From Erythrobacter sp. HKB08 (GTDB lineage Bacteria > Pseudomonadota > Alphaproteobacteria > Sphingomonadales > Sphingomonadaceae), in contig NZ_CP035310.1 of the NCBI RefSeq assembly GCF_004114695.1, positions 1,967,501 through 2,031,500 on the forward strand: 64,000 nucleotides of DNA. Reading direction: 5' to 3'. Of this stretch, positions 8,175 to 18,470 are shown piece after piece (the stretch's first letter is position 1; every line of letters starts with the position of its first letter). The notes under the pieces are model-generated. The model saw only the letters and a list, made by a program, of their open reading frames with translations. It was not told the DNA's origin and did not search any database. A program made the position numbers and the translations under genes.

Positions 8175-9739
8175 CAGTGTTCTCCCTCGCCTTCATGGCC
8201 TTCGCCATGCGTCTCCGAGGGTTCGACGAAATTGGCATTGCGGTCGCGCGGGGCGCCCGCTTCGAGTTTGGCGTCACCGGCCGGCTCGGCCCGCGAGAGG
8301 CGTGCATCGAGTGCGGCGATGTCCTGGCGCATCGGCGCGAGGAAGCTTTCGGGATAGACACCCATCCACAGCACTGCCGCAGCGATCGGGGTCAGCATGA
8401 TCCATTCGCGCAGGTTGATGTCGGGCATCGCGGCCGCATCGGCGTTCTTCTGTTCGCCGAAAGCAATCCGGCGGTAGAGATAGAGCATGTAGCCCGCACC
8501 AAGGATGATGCCGGTTGTCAGGACGAAGGTCGCAACGCTCGACACCTCGTAAACGCCCATCAGGCTGAGGAACTCGGCAACGAAGCCGCTGGTGCCCGGC
8601 AGGCCGATGCTCGCCATGGTGAAGAGCAGGAAGAAGAGCGCGTACTTCGGCATGTTGATCGAGAGGCCGCCGTAGCGGTCGATCTCGCGCGTGTGCAGGC
8701 GGTCGTAGATGACGCCGACGCACAGGAACAGCGCGCCCGACACCAGGCCGTGGCTCAGCATCATGATCATCGCGCCTTCGAGGCCCTGCGGATTGAAGGC
8801 GAAGAGGCCCGCCGTCACGATCGCCATATGCGCGACCGAGGAATAGGCGATCAGCTTCTTCATGTCGTGCTGCACGAGCGCAATGAGGCTGGTGATGACC
8901 ACCGCCGCCATCGACAGGCCGAGGATCAGCCAGACGAACTGTGCGCTCGCTTCGGGGAACATCGGCAGGCTGAAGCGGATGAAGCCGTAGCCGCCCATCT
9001 TCAGCAGTACGCCGGCCAGGATGACCGAACCCGCAGTCGGCGCCTGAACGTGCGCATCGGGCAGCCAGGTGTGGACCGGCCACATCGGCATCTTCACCGC
9101 GAAGCTCGCGAAGAAAGCCAGCCACAACCAGGTCTGTGCGCCTGCCGGGAAGTCGTACTGCATCAGCGTCGGGATGTCGGTCGTGCCTGCAGTGCTCACC
9201 ATCCACAGCATCGCGATCAGCATCAGGACCGAGCCGAGCAGCGTGTAGAGGAAGAACTTGTAGGCTGCGTAAATGCGGTTCGCCCCGCCCCAGATACCGA
9301 TGATCAGGTACATCGGGATCAGGCCGGCTTCGAAGAAGATGTAGAACAGGAACAGGTCCTGCGCGGCGAATACGCCGATCATGAGCAGTTCCATGACCAG
9401 GAAGGCAGCCATGTACTCGCCGACGCGGGTCTTGATCGCGTCCCAGCTGGCGAGGATGCAGATCGGCATCAGGAAGACGCTGAGAACGATCAGCATCAGT
9501 GCGATGCCGTCGATACCGAGCGCGTAGCTGAAGCCCGCGAACAGCTCAGCCCGCTCGACGAACTGCCACTGGGCACCGCCGATATCGTAGTTGAGCCATA
9601 GCAGGATGCCGAGCGCGAGATTGGCGAGCGTCGCCACCAGCGCCGTCCAGCGGGCACCGTTCGCATCGAGGAACAGGCACGCCGCTGCCGCCACGAGTGG
9701 CACGAGGAGCATCACGGAAAGGATCGGGAAGCCGTCCAT
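8174..9739 (-). CDS. nuoM: NADH-quinone oxidoreductase subunit M
   Basis: NuoM is the second antiporter-like proton-pumping subunit of complex I. I chose the ATG at 9739 (MDGFPILSV; 521 residues) because it overlaps the nuoL stop as TAATG and starts the first TM helix; an upstream extension would read into nuoL out of frame. MPMWPVHTWLPDAHVQAPT and LIAYSSVAHM are family hallmarks, with the conserved lysines of the half-channels. The C-terminal ~45 residues are hydrophilic and His/Glu-rich, ending GEGHEGEGEH, which is longer than in E. coli. Confidence 0.96.
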   Translation of the reverse strand: MDGFPILSVMLLVPLVAAAACLFLDANGARWTALVATLANLALGILLWLNYDIGGAQWQFVERAELFAGFSYALGIDGIALMLIVLSVFLMPICILASWDAIKTRVGEYMAAFLVMELLMIGVFAAQDLFLFYIFFEAGLIPMYLIIGIWGGANRIYAAYKFFLYTLLGSVLMLIAMLWMVSTAGTTDIPTLMQYDFPAGAQTWLWLAFFASFAVKMPMWPVHTWLPDAHVQAPTAGSVILAGVLLKMGGYGFIRFSLPMFPEASAQFVWLILGLSMAAVVITSLIALVQHDMKKLIAYSSVAHMAIVTAGLFAFNPQGLEGAMIMMLSHGLVSGALFLCVGVIYDRLHTREIDRYGGLSINMPKYALFFLLFTMASIGLPGTSGFVAEFLSLMGVYEVSSVATFVLTTGIILGAGYMLYLYRRIAFGEQKNADAAAMPDINLREWIMLTPIAAAVLWMGVYPESFLAPMRQDIAALDARLSRAEPAGDAKLEAGAPRDRNANFVEPSETHGEGHEGEGEH

Positions 9740-11727
9740 TACATCAGGATCCAGGTGATTGCGGCGACCAGGCCGAGGAGCATGACCAGCGCGTATGTAT
9801 TGAGGAAGCCGGACTGCACGCGCTTCGCAGCGACGGAGCCCTTGGCGACGACCCATGCGGCACCGTTAGGCCCGAAGCGGTCGATGATACCGACATCGCC
9901 CTTCTGCCAGAACTGGCGACCGATCCAGAAGGCCGGCTTGACGAAGACGAGGTTGTAGAGCTCGTCGAAGTACCACTTGTTGTACAGGAAGGCATGCAGG
10001 TAGCCGAACTGCTCGACGAACTTGCCCGGGATCGACGTGTCCTTGATGTAGGCGAACCACGCGATCACGAGGCCGACCACCATCACCGCGAAAGGCGCGT
10101 ATTTCACCCAGGTCGGGACGCCGTGCAGCGCGTGGATCAGGTTTTCGTTGTAATAGACCGAGCCTGCCCAGAACTCCGCGCCGTCGACGAACGCTTCGCT
10201 GAACAGGAAGCCTGCGAAGATCGCGCCGAGCGATAGCACGCCGAGCGGGACGAGCATCGAGATCGGGCTTTCATGCGGGTGGTAGCCACCGGTCGTGTCG
10301 GCACCGGCTTCTTCCGGCGTCTTGTGGACCGAGTGCTGGATGTGTTCGCTCTCGATCCAGCGCGGCTTGCCCCAGAAGGTGAGGAACATCAGGCGCCAGC
10401 TGTAGAAGCTGGTCAGCAGCGCGGCGAAGCAGCCGACGAAGAAGGCGAACTGCGACAGCTCGGTGCCGCGACCGAAAGCCGCCTCGAGGATCGCATCCTT
10501 GGAATAGAAGCCCGCGAAGCCTCCAAGGCCGTAGAGACCCACGCCGGTGATCGCGAGCGTGCCCGCCATCATCGCCCAGAAGGTGATCGGGATTTCCTTA
10601 CGCAGCGCGCCGTAATAGCGCATGTCCTGCTCGTGGTGCATCGCGTGGATGACCGAGCCTGCACCAAGGAACAGCAGCGCCTTGAAGAAGGCGTGTGTGA
10701 ACAGGTGGAACATGGCGACGCCGTAGGCGCCCACGCCAGCGGCGAAGAACATGTAGCCGAGCTGCGAGCAGGTCGAATAGGCGATGACGCGCTTGATGTC
10801 CCACTGCGTCGTGCCGACGGTCGCTGCGAAGAGGCAGGTCGCGGCACCAACGAAGGTGACGATCGCGAGCGCGGTCGGCGCGGTTTCGAACATCGGCGAA
10901 AGGCGGCAGACCATGAACACGCCGGCGGTAACCATGGTGGCTGCGTGAATCAGCGCGGAGACCGGCGTCGGGCCTTCCATCGCGTCCGGCAGCCAGGTGT
11001 GCAGGCCGAGCTGGGCCGACTTGCCCATCGCGCCGATGAACAGGAGGATACACAGGATATCCATCGTGTAGAGGCGCATGCCGAGGAAGGTGATGTCGCT
11101 GCCGCTCATGGCGGGCGCGGCTTCGAGGATCTCGGGGATCGACACCGTGCCGAACACCAGGAACGTACCGAAGATGCCGAGCATGAAGCCGAGGTCGCCC
11201 ACGCGGTTGACCACGAATGCCTTGATCGCGGCGGCATTGGCGCTCGGCTTGCGGAACCAGAAACCGATCAGGAGGTAGGATGCAAGGCCGACGCCTTCCC
11301 AACCGAAGAACATCTGCACCAGGTTGTCCGCCGTCACCAGCATCAGCATGGCGAAGGTGAAGAGCGACAGGTAGGCGAAGAAACGCGGCTGGTCCGGGTC
11401 TTCCTCCATGTAGCCCCAGCTATAGAGATGGACGAGCGCGGAGACGGTGTTGATGACCACCAGCATGACCGCGGTCAGCGTGTCGACGCGCAGCGCCCAG
11501 TCGAACTCCAGCGAGCCAGACTGGACCCACTGAAGCACGGGGACCACGGTCGCCTGTGCATCGCCGGCCCAGAAATCGAGGAAGATCGGCCAGCTCAGGC
11601 CTGCCGAAATGAACAGCGCGCCGGTCGTAATCGACTTGGCGAAGACGCTCGGCGCGGCCTTGTTGACCAGCCCTGCGACGATCGCAGCCAGCAGCGGCAG
11701 GAAGACGATGATGAGAATTTCGGACAA
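9739..11727 (-). CDS. nuoL: NADH-quinone oxidoreductase subunit L
   Basis: NuoL is the distal antiporter-like subunit of complex I, carrying the long lateral helix that spans NuoM and NuoN. The 662-residue protein has GKSAQLGLHTWLPDAMEGPT and VSALIHAATMVTAGV, which are diagnostic. A hydrophilic loop near residue 460 is followed by further helices to the C-terminus. It begins 4 bp after nuoK and ends overlapping nuoM. Confidence 0.97.
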   Translation of the reverse strand: MSEILIIVFLPLLAAIVAGLVNKAAPSVFAKSITTGALFISAGLSWPIFLDFWAGDAQATVVPVLQWVQSGSLEFDWALRVDTLTAVMLVVINTVSALVHLYSWGYMEEDPDQPRFFAYLSLFTFAMLMLVTADNLVQMFFGWEGVGLASYLLIGFWFRKPSANAAAIKAFVVNRVGDLGFMLGIFGTFLVFGTVSIPEILEAAPAMSGSDITFLGMRLYTMDILCILLFIGAMGKSAQLGLHTWLPDAMEGPTPVSALIHAATMVTAGVFMVCRLSPMFETAPTALAIVTFVGAATCLFAATVGTTQWDIKRVIAYSTCSQLGYMFFAAGVGAYGVAMFHLFTHAFFKALLFLGAGSVIHAMHHEQDMRYYGALRKEIPITFWAMMAGTLAITGVGLYGLGGFAGFYSKDAILEAAFGRGTELSQFAFFVGCFAALLTSFYSWRLMFLTFWGKPRWIESEHIQHSVHKTPEEAGADTTGGYHPHESPISMLVPLGVLSLGAIFAGFLFSEAFVDGAEFWAGSVYYNENLIHALHGVPTWVKYAPFAVMVVGLVIAWFAYIKDTSIPGKFVEQFGYLHAFLYNKWYFDELYNLVFVKPAFWIGRQFWQKGDVGIIDRFGPNGAAWVVAKGSVAAKRVQSGFLNTYALVMLLGLVAAITWILM

Positions 11728-11731
11728 GAGC

Positions 11732-12037
11732 TTAGCCTTTCATCCGGCTGACATCATCGACCGCGATCGTGCCGCGGTCGCGGAAGAAAATAACGAGAAT
11801 GGCGAGCCCGATGGCCGCCTCGCCCGCCGCGACGGTCAGCACGAACATCGAGAAGACCTGGCCGACGAGGTCGTTCAGGAATGCGCTGAAAGCGACGAGG
11901 TTGATGTTGACGCTGAGCAGGATCAGCTCGATCGCCATCAGGATGATGATCACGTTCTTCCGGTTGAGGAAGATACCGAGCACGCCAAGCACGAACAGGA
12001 CTGCGCTCACGACGATGTAATGTTCGACGCCGATCAT
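11732..12037 (-). CDS. nuoK: NADH-quinone oxidoreductase subunit K
   Basis: NuoK is a three-helix membrane subunit of complex I contributing buried glutamates to the fourth proton path. The 101-residue protein starts [15 protein letters not shown] and contains [17 protein letters not shown] and [14 protein letters not shown], matching the family and its two conserved Glu residues. The ATG at 12037 overlaps the stop of the newly noted 33-codon ORF as ATGA. Confidence 0.97.
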   Translation of the reverse strand: MIGVEHYIVVSAVLFVLGVLGIFLNRKNVIIILMAIELILLSVNINLVAFSAFLNDLVGQVFSMFVLTVAAGEAAIGLAILVIFFRDRGTIAVDDVSRMKG

Positions 12038-12135
12038 TTGCGTCCCTTTCTCGAAGCTACAAGGACGAGTGCGCCCAGTCCCAGTGCGCCCAGGACGATC
12101 AGGAAAATCAGGATCTGCCAGATACCGAGGCCCAT
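12034..12135 (-). CDS. 33-residue single-TM ORF between nuoJ and nuoK, TatA-like N-terminus
   Basis: The gap between nuoJ and nuoK is filled by a 33-codon ORF. It starts [19 protein letters not shown], continues with a hydrophobic run and ends in a basic tail (SRKGRK). Its ATG overlaps the nuoJ stop (TGATG, 12133-12137) and its TGA overlaps the nuoK ATG (ATGA, 12034-12037), so it is translationally linked on both sides. The topology is one TM helix with a cationic C-terminus. The opening resembles TatA/TatE (consensus like SIWQLLIIAVIV), but the amphipathic helix after the TM is missing. It could be a complex I assembly factor or accessory subunit. Codon-level conservation is not tested. Confidence 0.6.
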   Translation of the reverse strand: MGLGIWQILIFLIVLGALGLGALVLVASRKGRK

Positions 12136-12755
12136 CAGAGCTCGACCCCCTTCCCGACTTCAGGACGCTTCATGACGGTCGCGTCCTCGGGGCGGCGCTG
12201 GTTCTGCTTGGCGATGTTCTGGTGGCCGCGCTGCGTCTTGGGCGGACGGTGCGTCAGCACGATCGCGCCGATCATCGCGATGAGCAGGATGATGCCCGCA
12301 GCCTCGAACAGGAACAGGTACTTGCCGTAAAGCAGGACACCGAGGCTCTCGATATTGCTTTCACCCACGCGCGGGGCGCCCTCGCCGCTCGGCGTGCCGA
12401 GTTCGAGCGCTCCGGCCTGGTAGGCGCCGATGCCCAGCACCAGCTCCGCCAGCAGGACCAGCGCGATGGCGATCCCGAGAGGGAAATTGCGGATGAAACC
12501 GGCGCGCAGTTCGGCGAAGTCGATGTCGAGCATCATGACGACGAACAGGAACAGCACCGCGACCGCGCCGACGTAGACGACGACCAGCAGCATCGCGATG
12601 AATTCCGCGCCGACCAGCACCATCAGGCCCGCCGCGTTGAAGAACGCGAGGATCAGCCACAGCACCGAGTGGACCGGGTTTTTCGCCGTGATCACCATCA
12701 CCGCGCTGGCGATGACGAGGACCGCGAAAAAGTAGAAGGCGATTGTTTGAATCAT
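12135..12755 (-). CDS. nuoJ: NADH-quinone oxidoreductase subunit J
   Basis: NuoJ is a five-helix membrane subunit of complex I near the quinone-proton coupling hinge. The 206-residue protein has [19 protein letters not shown] and [18 protein letters not shown], typical of the family, with the flexible TM3 region. The final ~25 residues are hydrophilic and basic ([17 protein letters not shown]). It starts 27 bp after the nuoI stop, one of the larger gaps in the operon, and its stop overlaps the 33-codon ORF. Confidence 0.96.
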   Translation of the reverse strand: MIQTIAFYFFAVLVIASAVMVITAKNPVHSVLWLILAFFNAAGLMVLVGAEFIAMLLVVVYVGAVAVLFLFVVMMLDIDFAELRAGFIRNFPLGIAIALVLLAELVLGIGAYQAGALELGTPSGEGAPRVGESNIESLGVLLYGKYLFLFEAAGIILLIAMIGAIVLTHRPPKTQRGHQNIAKQNQRRPEDATVMKRPEVGKGVEL

Positions 12756-12782
12756 GTGCCCCGTTTCTCAGTTGCGGCGCGG

Positions 12783-13271
12783 TTAGCGGTAGGGCGCATC
12801 GGCTTCAAGGTTCGCGGCGATCGCACGCTCCCACTTGTCCCCGTTGGCCAGCAGTTTTGCCTTGTCGTAGAGCAGTTCCTCGCGCGTTTCGGTCGCGTAT
12901 TCGAAGTTCGGCCCTTCGACGATCGCATCCACCGGGCAGGCTTCCTGGCAGAAGCCGCAGTAGATGCACTTGGTCATGTCGATGTCGTAGCGCGTGGTGC
13001 GGCGGCTGCCGTCCTCGCGCGGTTCGCTCTCGATAGTGATTGCCTGCGCCGGGCAGATCGCCTCGCACAGCTTGCAGGCGATGCAGCGCTCTTCCCCGTT
13101 GGGATACCGGCGCAGGGCATGCTCACCGCGGAAACGCGGGCTGAGCGGGTTCTTCTCGAACGGATAGTTGATCGTCACCTTGGGCTTGAAGAAGTACTTC
13201 AGCGTGAGGGCATGCGCCTTCACGAACTCCCACAGGGTGAACGATTTTACGAGATGCGCGACCGAGGTCAT
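12783..13271 (-). CDS. nuoI: NADH-quinone oxidoreductase subunit I
   Basis: NuoI carries the N6a and N6b [4Fe-4S] clusters that pass electrons toward NuoB. I chose the ATG at 13271 ([11 protein letters not shown]; 162 residues) because it overlaps the nuoH stop (ATGA) and gives the family length; upstream in-frame codons lie inside nuoH. Both ferredoxin motifs are intact: [12 protein letters not shown] and [12 protein letters not shown]. Confidence 0.97.
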   Translation of the reverse strand: MTSVAHLVKSFTLWEFVKAHALTLKYFFKPKVTINYPFEKNPLSPRFRGEHALRRYPNGEERCIACKLCEAICPAQAITIESEPREDGSRRTTRYDIDMTKCIYCGFCQEACPVDAIVEGPNFEYATETREELLYDKAKLLANGDKWERAIAANLEADAPYR

Positions 13272-14323
13272 GCGGCGGCTCCATAGTGGCCCGTGGCCAT
13301 CAGATATCCGGAAATGGCGACGACGAAGAACAGGCTCAGCGGCAGGAAGACCTTCCAGCCAAGCCGCATCAGCTGGTCGTAGCGATAGCGCGGTACGGTC
13401 GCCATGACCCAGCTGAACATGAAGAAGAAGAACAGGATCTTGGCGAACAGCCAGATGATGCCCGGCACTTCGTAGAGCGGCGCCCAGTCGACCGGCGGCA
13501 ACCAGCCACCGAAGAAGAGCAGCGCGTTGAGCGTGCACATCAGCAGGATGTTGGCATATTCGCCGAGCCAGAAGAGCGCGAAGCTCATCGAGCTGTATTC
13601 GGTCTGGTAACCGGCGACGAGTTCCGATTCAGCCTCGGTAAGGTCGAAGGGAACGCGCTGCGTTTCCGCGAGGCTGGAGATGAAGAACATCACCCACATC
13701 GGGAAAAGCAGCAGGTTGAACCAGTAGCCGTTCACGAAGCCGAGGCCGTGGCCCTTCTGCGCCTCGACGATGTCGCTGAGGTTGAAGGTGCCCGCCCACA
13801 GCACGACGCAGATCAGGATGAAGCCGATCGAGACTTCGTAAGAGATCATCTGTGCGGCGGCGCGCATGGCGGAGAAGAACGGGTATTTCGAGTTGGACGC
13901 CCAGCCCGACATGACCACGCCGTAAACCGACAGCGAGCTGATCGCGAGGATGTAGAGCAGGCCGACGTTGATGTCCGCCAGCACCACGCCCGCATCGAAC
14001 GGCACCACGGCCCAGGCGGCGAGCGCCACGGTGAAGGTGATGATCGGCGCGAGGATGAAGATGCCCTTGTTCGCCGCGCTCGGGATAATGGTTTCCTGCA
14101 GGAATACCTTGAGACCGTCGGCGAAAGACTGGAGCAGGCCGAAAGGCCCGACCACGTTCGGCCCGCGACGCAGGTTGATCGCCGCCCAAACCTTGCGGTC
14201 CATGTAAATGATCATCGCGACTGCCAGCATGAGCGGCAGCGCGATCAGCAGGATGCCTGCGACGGTCGCAGTGAACCACGCCCATTCGTAGGTCATGCCG
14301 AGGTTCTGGAAGAATTCGGTCAT
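13268..14323 (-). CDS. nuoH: NADH-quinone oxidoreductase subunit H
   Basis: NuoH is the eight-helix membrane subunit that forms part of the quinone chamber. The ATG at 14323 ([10 protein letters not shown]; 351 residues) overlaps the nuoG stop as ATGA and is preferred over an upstream in-frame start lying within nuo[15 protein letters not shown] and the loop [18 protein letters not shown] are family signatures that line the quinone entry and E-channel. Confidence 0.97.
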   Translation of the reverse strand: MTEFFQNLGMTYEWAWFTATVAGILLIALPLMLAVAMIIYMDRKVWAAINLRRGPNVVGPFGLLQSFADGLKVFLQETIIPSAANKGIFILAPIITFTVALAAWAVVPFDAGVVLADINVGLLYILAISSLSVYGVVMSGWASNSKYPFFSAMRAAAQMISYEVSIGFILICVVLWAGTFNLSDIVEAQKGHGLGFVNGYWFNLLLFPMWVMFFISSLAETQRVPFDLTEAESELVAGYQTEYSSMSFALFWLGEYANILLMCTLNALLFFGGWLPPVDWAPLYEVPGIIWLFAKILFFFFMFSWVMATVPRYRYDQLMRLGWKVFLPLSLFFVVAISGYLMATGHYGAAA

Positions 14324-16335
14324 TCCGCTGCCTCCGCAAGTTCTTCGCCGTGCAGCAGCTCGGCCGAGCATTGCTGCATCACGCCGCTCGCACGCGCGAT
14401 CGGGTTGGTGAGGTAGAAATCCTTGATCGGATAGGCATCGATCGTGCCTTCAGCCTTCGCAGCGCCATCGGCCTTCGGCAGCGATCCGAGGTCGGCAAGG
14501 CCTTCCTCGCCGAGCGCAGGCACGGCCTTGATCATGGCCGACTGCAGTTCGTCGAAGCTGTCGAAGCCGACGTTCACGCCGAGCGCATCCGCAAGCGCGC
14601 GAACGATCGTCCAGTCCTCGCGCGCGTCACCCGGCGCGAAAACGGCCTTCTCGGCATATTGCACGCGGCCTTCGGTGTTGACGAAGGTTCCGTCCTTCTC
14701 GGCGAAGCTTGCCGCCGGGAGGATGATGTCGGCCGAATGCGCGCCCTTGTCGCCGTGATGGCCGATGTAGACCTTCAGGCTGTCGGCGTAAGGCTCGTAA
14801 TCCATCTCGTCCGCGCCGAGCGAGAGGAGCACTTTCGGAGCAGCTTTGGCGATATCCGCCATGCCGCCCTTCTGCGCGAAGCCGAGCATCAGGCCGCCCA
14901 TGCGCGCCGCGGAGAAGTGCAGCACGTTGAAGCCGTTCCACCCGTCCTTGACGACGCCAAGCGCGTCTGCCGCAGCAAGGCCCGCAGCGAGCGCACCCTT
15001 TGCAAGCGCGGCGCCGCCCATGATGATCGCCGGGCGCTCGGCACCATTGAAGGCGTCGGTAACGCTGGCCGGAAGGTTCGACAGGGCCGAAAGATCGTTG
15101 CCGATGAATTCGGCAGGATAGGTCGGATCCCATTCCGGGCCGAGCACGAAGACTTTCGCCCCGCGCTTGACCGCCTTGCGCAGGCGGACATTCACCAGCG
15201 GCGCTTCCCAGCGCACGTGGCTGCCGACGATCAGGATCGCATCGGCGGTCTCGATACCCGCGAGGGTCGAGTTGAAATTCACGGCCGCGAGGTTCGACAC
15301 GTCGTAATCCATGCCGGTCTGGCGACCTTCGACGAGGTTCGAACCACATGCCTTGAGCAGCGACTTGGTAGCGAACATCGTTTCGCAGTCGACCATGTCG
15401 CCCGCGACGGCCGCGATGCTCTTGGTGTTGCCCTTGAGCTGCTTGGCGATCGCCTTGAAGGCCTCGTCCCAACCGGCAGGCTGGAGCTTGCCGCGCTTGC
15501 GCATGAAGACCTTGTCGAGGCGGCGGCGAGTCAGCCCGTCGACCTGGTAGCGCCCCTTGTCGGACAGCCATTCCTCGTTGACGTCGTCATTGTTGCGCGG
15601 AAGCGCACGCATGACTTCGCGGCCCTTGGAATAAAGGGTGATGTTCGCGCCGACCGCGTCGGAAACATCGATGCTGAGCGTCTTCTTGAGCTCCCACGGA
15701 CGCGCTTCGAACGCATAGGGGCGCGAGGTGAGCGCGCCGACCGGGCAAAGGTCGATGACGTTTGCGGACAGCTCGTGCTGCGCGGCCTGCTCGAGATAGG
15801 TGGTGATCTGCATGTCCTCGCCGCGATACAGCGCGCCGATTTCGTCCACGCCGGCGATCTCTTCGGAGAAACGCACGCAGCGGGTGCAGTGGATGCAGCG
15901 GGTCATCACCGTCTTGATCAGCGGACCCATGTACTTCTCGGTCACCGCCCGCTTGTTCATCTGGTAGCGCGAACCGCCACGACCATAGGCAACAGCCTGG
16001 TCCTGCAGGTCGCACTCGCCGCCCTGGTCGCAGATCGGGCAGTCGAGCGGGTGATTGATGAGAAGGAATTCCATCACGCCTTCGCGCGCGGTCTTCACCA
16101 TTTCGGTGTCGGTGCGGATGTCCTGCCCTTCGGTCGCCGGGAGCGCACAGCTCGCCTGCGGCTTGGGCGGTCCGGGCTTCACCTCGACGAGGCACATGCG
16201 GCAGTTGCCGGCAATCGACAGCCGCTCGTGATAGCAGAAACGCGGGATTTCCTTCCCGGCCATTTCGCAGGCCTGCAGGACGGTCGCACCGTCCGGAACC
16301 TCGATTTCCTGTCCGTCTACTGTGACCTTAGGCAT
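14320..16335 (-). CDS. nuoG: NADH-quinone oxidoreductase subunit G
   Basis: NuoG is the large peripheral-arm subunit carrying iron-sulfur clusters N1b, N4 and N5. The 671-residue protein has an N-terminal [2Fe-2S] domain with CRMCLVEV, then [14 protein letters not shown] and [10 protein letters not shown], followed by a molybdopterin-oxidoreductase-like domain. The extra N7 cluster ligands of the E. coli protein are not evident; length matches the shorter alphaproteobacterial and mitochondrial form. Its ATG overlaps the nuoF stop (TAATG at 16333-16337). Confidence 0.97.
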   Translation of the reverse strand: MPKVTVDGQEIEVPDGATVLQACEMAGKEIPRFCYHERLSIAGNCRMCLVEVKPGPPKPQASCALPATEGQDIRTDTEMVKTAREGVMEFLLINHPLDCPICDQGGECDLQDQAVAYGRGGSRYQMNKRAVTEKYMGPLIKTVMTRCIHCTRCVRFSEEIAGVDEIGALYRGEDMQITTYLEQAAQHELSANVIDLCPVGALTSRPYAFEARPWELKKTLSIDVSDAVGANITLYSKGREVMRALPRNNDDVNEEWLSDKGRYQVDGLTRRRLDKVFMRKRGKLQPAGWDEAFKAIAKQLKGNTKSIAAVAGDMVDCETMFATKSLLKACGSNLVEGRQTGMDYDVSNLAAVNFNSTLAGIETADAILIVGSHVRWEAPLVNVRLRKAVKRGAKVFVLGPEWDPTYPAEFIGNDLSALSNLPASVTDAFNGAERPAIIMGGAALAKGALAAGLAAADALGVVKDGWNGFNVLHFSAARMGGLMLGFAQKGGMADIAKAAPKVLLSLGADEMDYEPYADSLKVYIGHHGDKGAHSADIILPAASFAEKDGTFVNTEGRVQYAEKAVFAPGDAREDWTIVRALADALGVNVGFDSFDELQSAMIKAVPALGEEGLADLGSLPKADGAAKAEGTIDAYPIKDFYLTNPIARASGVMQQCSAELLHGEELAEAAE

Positions 16336-17627
16336 TATTCGGCTGCCTCAGCGAATTTGGCGTTGTGTTCGTGAATCCGGCGCTCGAGCTCCGGACGGAA
16401 ATGGCGGATGAGGCCCTGAATCGGCCATGCGGCCGCATCGCCCAGGGCGCAGATGGTATGGCCTTCGACCTGCTTGGTGACCTGTTGCAGCATGTCGATT
16501 TCCTCGATCGCCGCATCGCCTTCGCGCAGGCGCTCCATCATGCGCCACATCCAGCCAGTACCTTCGCGGCAGGGCGTGCACTGGCCGCAGCTCTCGTGTT
16601 TGTAGAAGTAGCTGATGCGGGAAATCGCGCGGACGATGTCGGTCGACTTGTCCATCACGATGACACCGGCCGTGCCGAGGCCCGAGCCGAGGTCCTTGAG
16701 GCCGTCGAAATCCATCGGTGCGTCCCAGATCTGCTCTGCCGGGACCAGCGGAACCGACGAACCGCCGGGGATCACGGCGAGGAGGTTGTCCTTGCCGCCG
16801 ATGATACCGCCGCAGTGCTTCTCGATCAGCTCGCTGAACGGGATGCTGAGCGCTTCCTCGACCACGCAAGGCTTGTTCACATGGCCGCTGATCTGGAACA
16901 GCTTGGTGCCCTTGTTGTTCTCGCGCCCGAAGCTGGCGAACCACGAACCGCCGCGACGCAGGATCGTCGGGACGACCGCGATGCTCTCGACGTTGTTGAC
17001 CGTGGTCGGGCAGCCATAGAGGCCCGCGCCTGCCGGAAACGGCGGCTTGAGGCGCGGCTGGCCCTTCTTGCCTTCTAGGCTTTCGATCATCGCGGTTTCT
17101 TCACCGCAGATGTAGGCGCCCGCGCCGCGGTGCAGGAAGACGTCGAAATCGTAGCCCGACTTCGCAGCGTTCTTGCCGATCAGGCCGGCATCATAGGCCT
17201 CGTCGATCGCAGCCTGCAGCGTCTCGGCCTCGCGGATGTATTCGCCGCGGATGTAGATGTAGGCCGCACGCGCGCGCATGGCGAAACCGGCAACCAGCGC
17301 GCCTTCGATCAGCTTGTGCGGATCGTGGCGGATGATCTCGCGGTCCTTGCACGAACCCGGCTCGGATTCGTCGGCATTGATGACGAGGAAGCTGGGACGG
17401 CCGTCCTTGCTTTCCTTCGGCATGAACGACCACTTGAGGCCGGTCGGGAAGCCCGCACCGCCGCGGCCGCGCAGGCCAGAGGTCTTGATTTCCTCGATGA
17501 TCGCGTCCTGGCCGCGCGCGATGAGCGACTTGGTATCGTCCCAGTCGCCGCGCTGTTGCGCTGCCTTCAGGCCCCAGTCCTGGAAGCCGTAGACGTTCGT
17601 GAAGATGCGATCCTTATCGGCCAGCAT
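16335..17627 (-). CDS. nuoF: NADH-quinone oxidoreductase subunit F
   Basis: NuoF binds NADH and FMN and holds the [4Fe-4S] cluster N3, so it is the electron entry point of complex I. The 430-residue protein shows the nucleotide-binding stretch [16 protein letters not shown] and the cluster motif [11 protein letters not shown] near the C-terminal third. It overlaps the preceding 62-codon ORF by 14 bp and is followed immediately by nuoG. Confidence 0.97.
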   Translation of the reverse strand: MLADKDRIFTNVYGFQDWGLKAAQQRGDWDDTKSLIARGQDAIIEEIKTSGLRGRGGAGFPTGLKWSFMPKESKDGRPSFLVINADESEPGSCKDREIIRHDPHKLIEGALVAGFAMRARAAYIYIRGEYIREAETLQAAIDEAYDAGLIGKNAAKSGYDFDVFLHRGAGAYICGEETAMIESLEGKKGQPRLKPPFPAGAGLYGCPTTVNNVESIAVVPTILRRGGSWFASFGRENNKGTKLFQISGHVNKPCVVEEALSIPFSELIEKHCGGIIGGKDNLLAVIPGGSSVPLVPAEQIWDAPMDFDGLKDLGSGLGTAGVIVMDKSTDIVRAISRISYFYKHESCGQCTPCREGTGWMWRMMERLREGDAAIEEIDMLQQVTKQVEGHTICALGDAAAWPIQGLIRHFRPELERRIHEHNAKFAEAAE

Positions 17628-17802
17628 CGTCGATATCCTTCGTTTTCGCCAGTTTCAGCTGCCGCAGGCACAGCACCTGGAAAATCAGTCCCATCGCCAT
17701 CAGCGCGATGCCGGTCGAACGCTCGCCCGCCGAGGCGAGATAGGCGCCGGCGAGAAAGCCGACGACACCGGCAATTGCGAGGGCGATCACTCCGCCGTTC
17801 AT
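17614..17802 (-). CDS. 62-residue two-TM membrane protein between nuoE and nuoF
   Basis: The ORF begins with ATG at 17802, overlapping the nuoE stop (ATGA, 17799-17802). A GTG two codons earlier is possible but would give a longer overlap. The product starts [19 protein letters not shown] and has two hydrophobic segments (about 5-24 and 32-48) separated by a short polar turn, then a charged tail. It overlaps the start of nuoF by 14 bp. No homologue is recognised. Unidentified ORFs between nuo genes are known in Paracoccus and Rhodobacter operons, but I cannot say this matches any of them. Confidence 0.65.
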   Translation of the reverse strand: MNGGVIALAIAGVVGFLAGAYLASAGERSTGIALMAMGLIFQVLCLRQLKLAKTKDIDDAGR

Positions 17803-18470
17803 GACCACTCACCGCGATAGTCGTGGTTCGCCTCGACCATTTCCTTGAGCGTGGTCGGACCGCCGCTCGGCTCGGACGTATGACGGCCCGGCTCCTGCGT
17901 ACCGGCCTTCGGCTGTTCGCCCCTGGCAAGCGCATCGAGCACGGCGTCGAGACGCTCCGGCGTCAGGTCTTCGTAATTATCGTCGTTGATCTGGACCATC
18001 GGCGCGGTTGCGCAATTGCCCATGCATTCGACTTCGGTGAGGGTCCACAGGCCGTCTTCCGACACCTCGCCCTTCTTCATGCCGCGCTTCTTGCAAGTCT
18101 CGAACAGCCCGTCCGAACCGCGCAGCATGCACGGCGTCGTGCCGCAGACCTGCACGTGATAACGGCCTACCGGCTTGAGATTGTACATGAAATAGAAGGT
18201 CGCGACTTCGAGAACGCGGATGACCGGCATGCCGAGATAGTCGGCGACATATTCGATCACCGGCAGCGGCAGCCAGCCCTGCGTGTTGGTCTCTTCACCG
18301 ACCTGGCGCTGGGCAAGGTCGAGCAGCGGCATCACCGCAGAGCGCTGGCGCCCTTCGGGATAGCGCGCAATCGCCTTGTCGGCCTTCGCCTTGTAGTCGG
18401 CGTTGAAGGCGAAATTGCCCCAACGCTCGCGCAGTTCCGGCGTATCGGGTGCGGGTGTACGATCAGCCAT
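17799..18470 (-). CDS. nuoE: NADH-quinone oxidoreductase subunit E
   Basis: NuoE carries the [2Fe-2S] cluster N1a next to NuoF. Ligands are visible at Cys109, Cys114, Cys149 and Cys153 (CGTTPC and CMGNC). The core of about 180 residues is normal. A further ~40 residues (about 184-223), hydrophilic and Gly/Pro/Glu-rich and ending HDYRGEWS, extend beyond the E. coli protein. Its ATG lies eight bases upstream of the preceding 59-codon ORF's last base, so the genes overlap slightly. Confidence 0.96.
   Translation of the reverse strand: MADRTPAPDTPELRERWGNFAFNADYKAKADKAIARYPEGRQRSAVMPLLDLAQRQVGEETNTQGWLPLPVIEYVADYLGMPVIRVLEVATFYFMYNLKPVGRYHVQVCGTTPCMLRGSDGLFETCKKRGMKKGEVSEDGLWTLTEVECMGNCATAPMVQINDDNYEDLTPERLDAVLDALARGEQPKAGTQEPGRHTSEPSGGPTTLKEMVEANHDYRGEWS

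Noticed and set aside
8174-9856. Longer nuoM starting at 9856
   Set aside because: The extra 39 residues are Arg-rich and lie inside nuoL. The ATG at 9739 overlaps the nuoL stop and gives the family N-terminus.
10273-11751. A long plus-strand open frame opposite nuoL
   Set aside because: Composition is Arg/Asp/Glu/His-rich, the mirror of hydrophobic nuoL codons. No start signal or domain; it is a shadow.
14350-16374. A long plus-strand open frame (about 670 codons) opposite nuoG
   Set aside because: High-GC coding DNA often leaves the opposite strand open. The frame has no recognisable domain, and nuoG on the other strand has all its iron-sulfur motifs.
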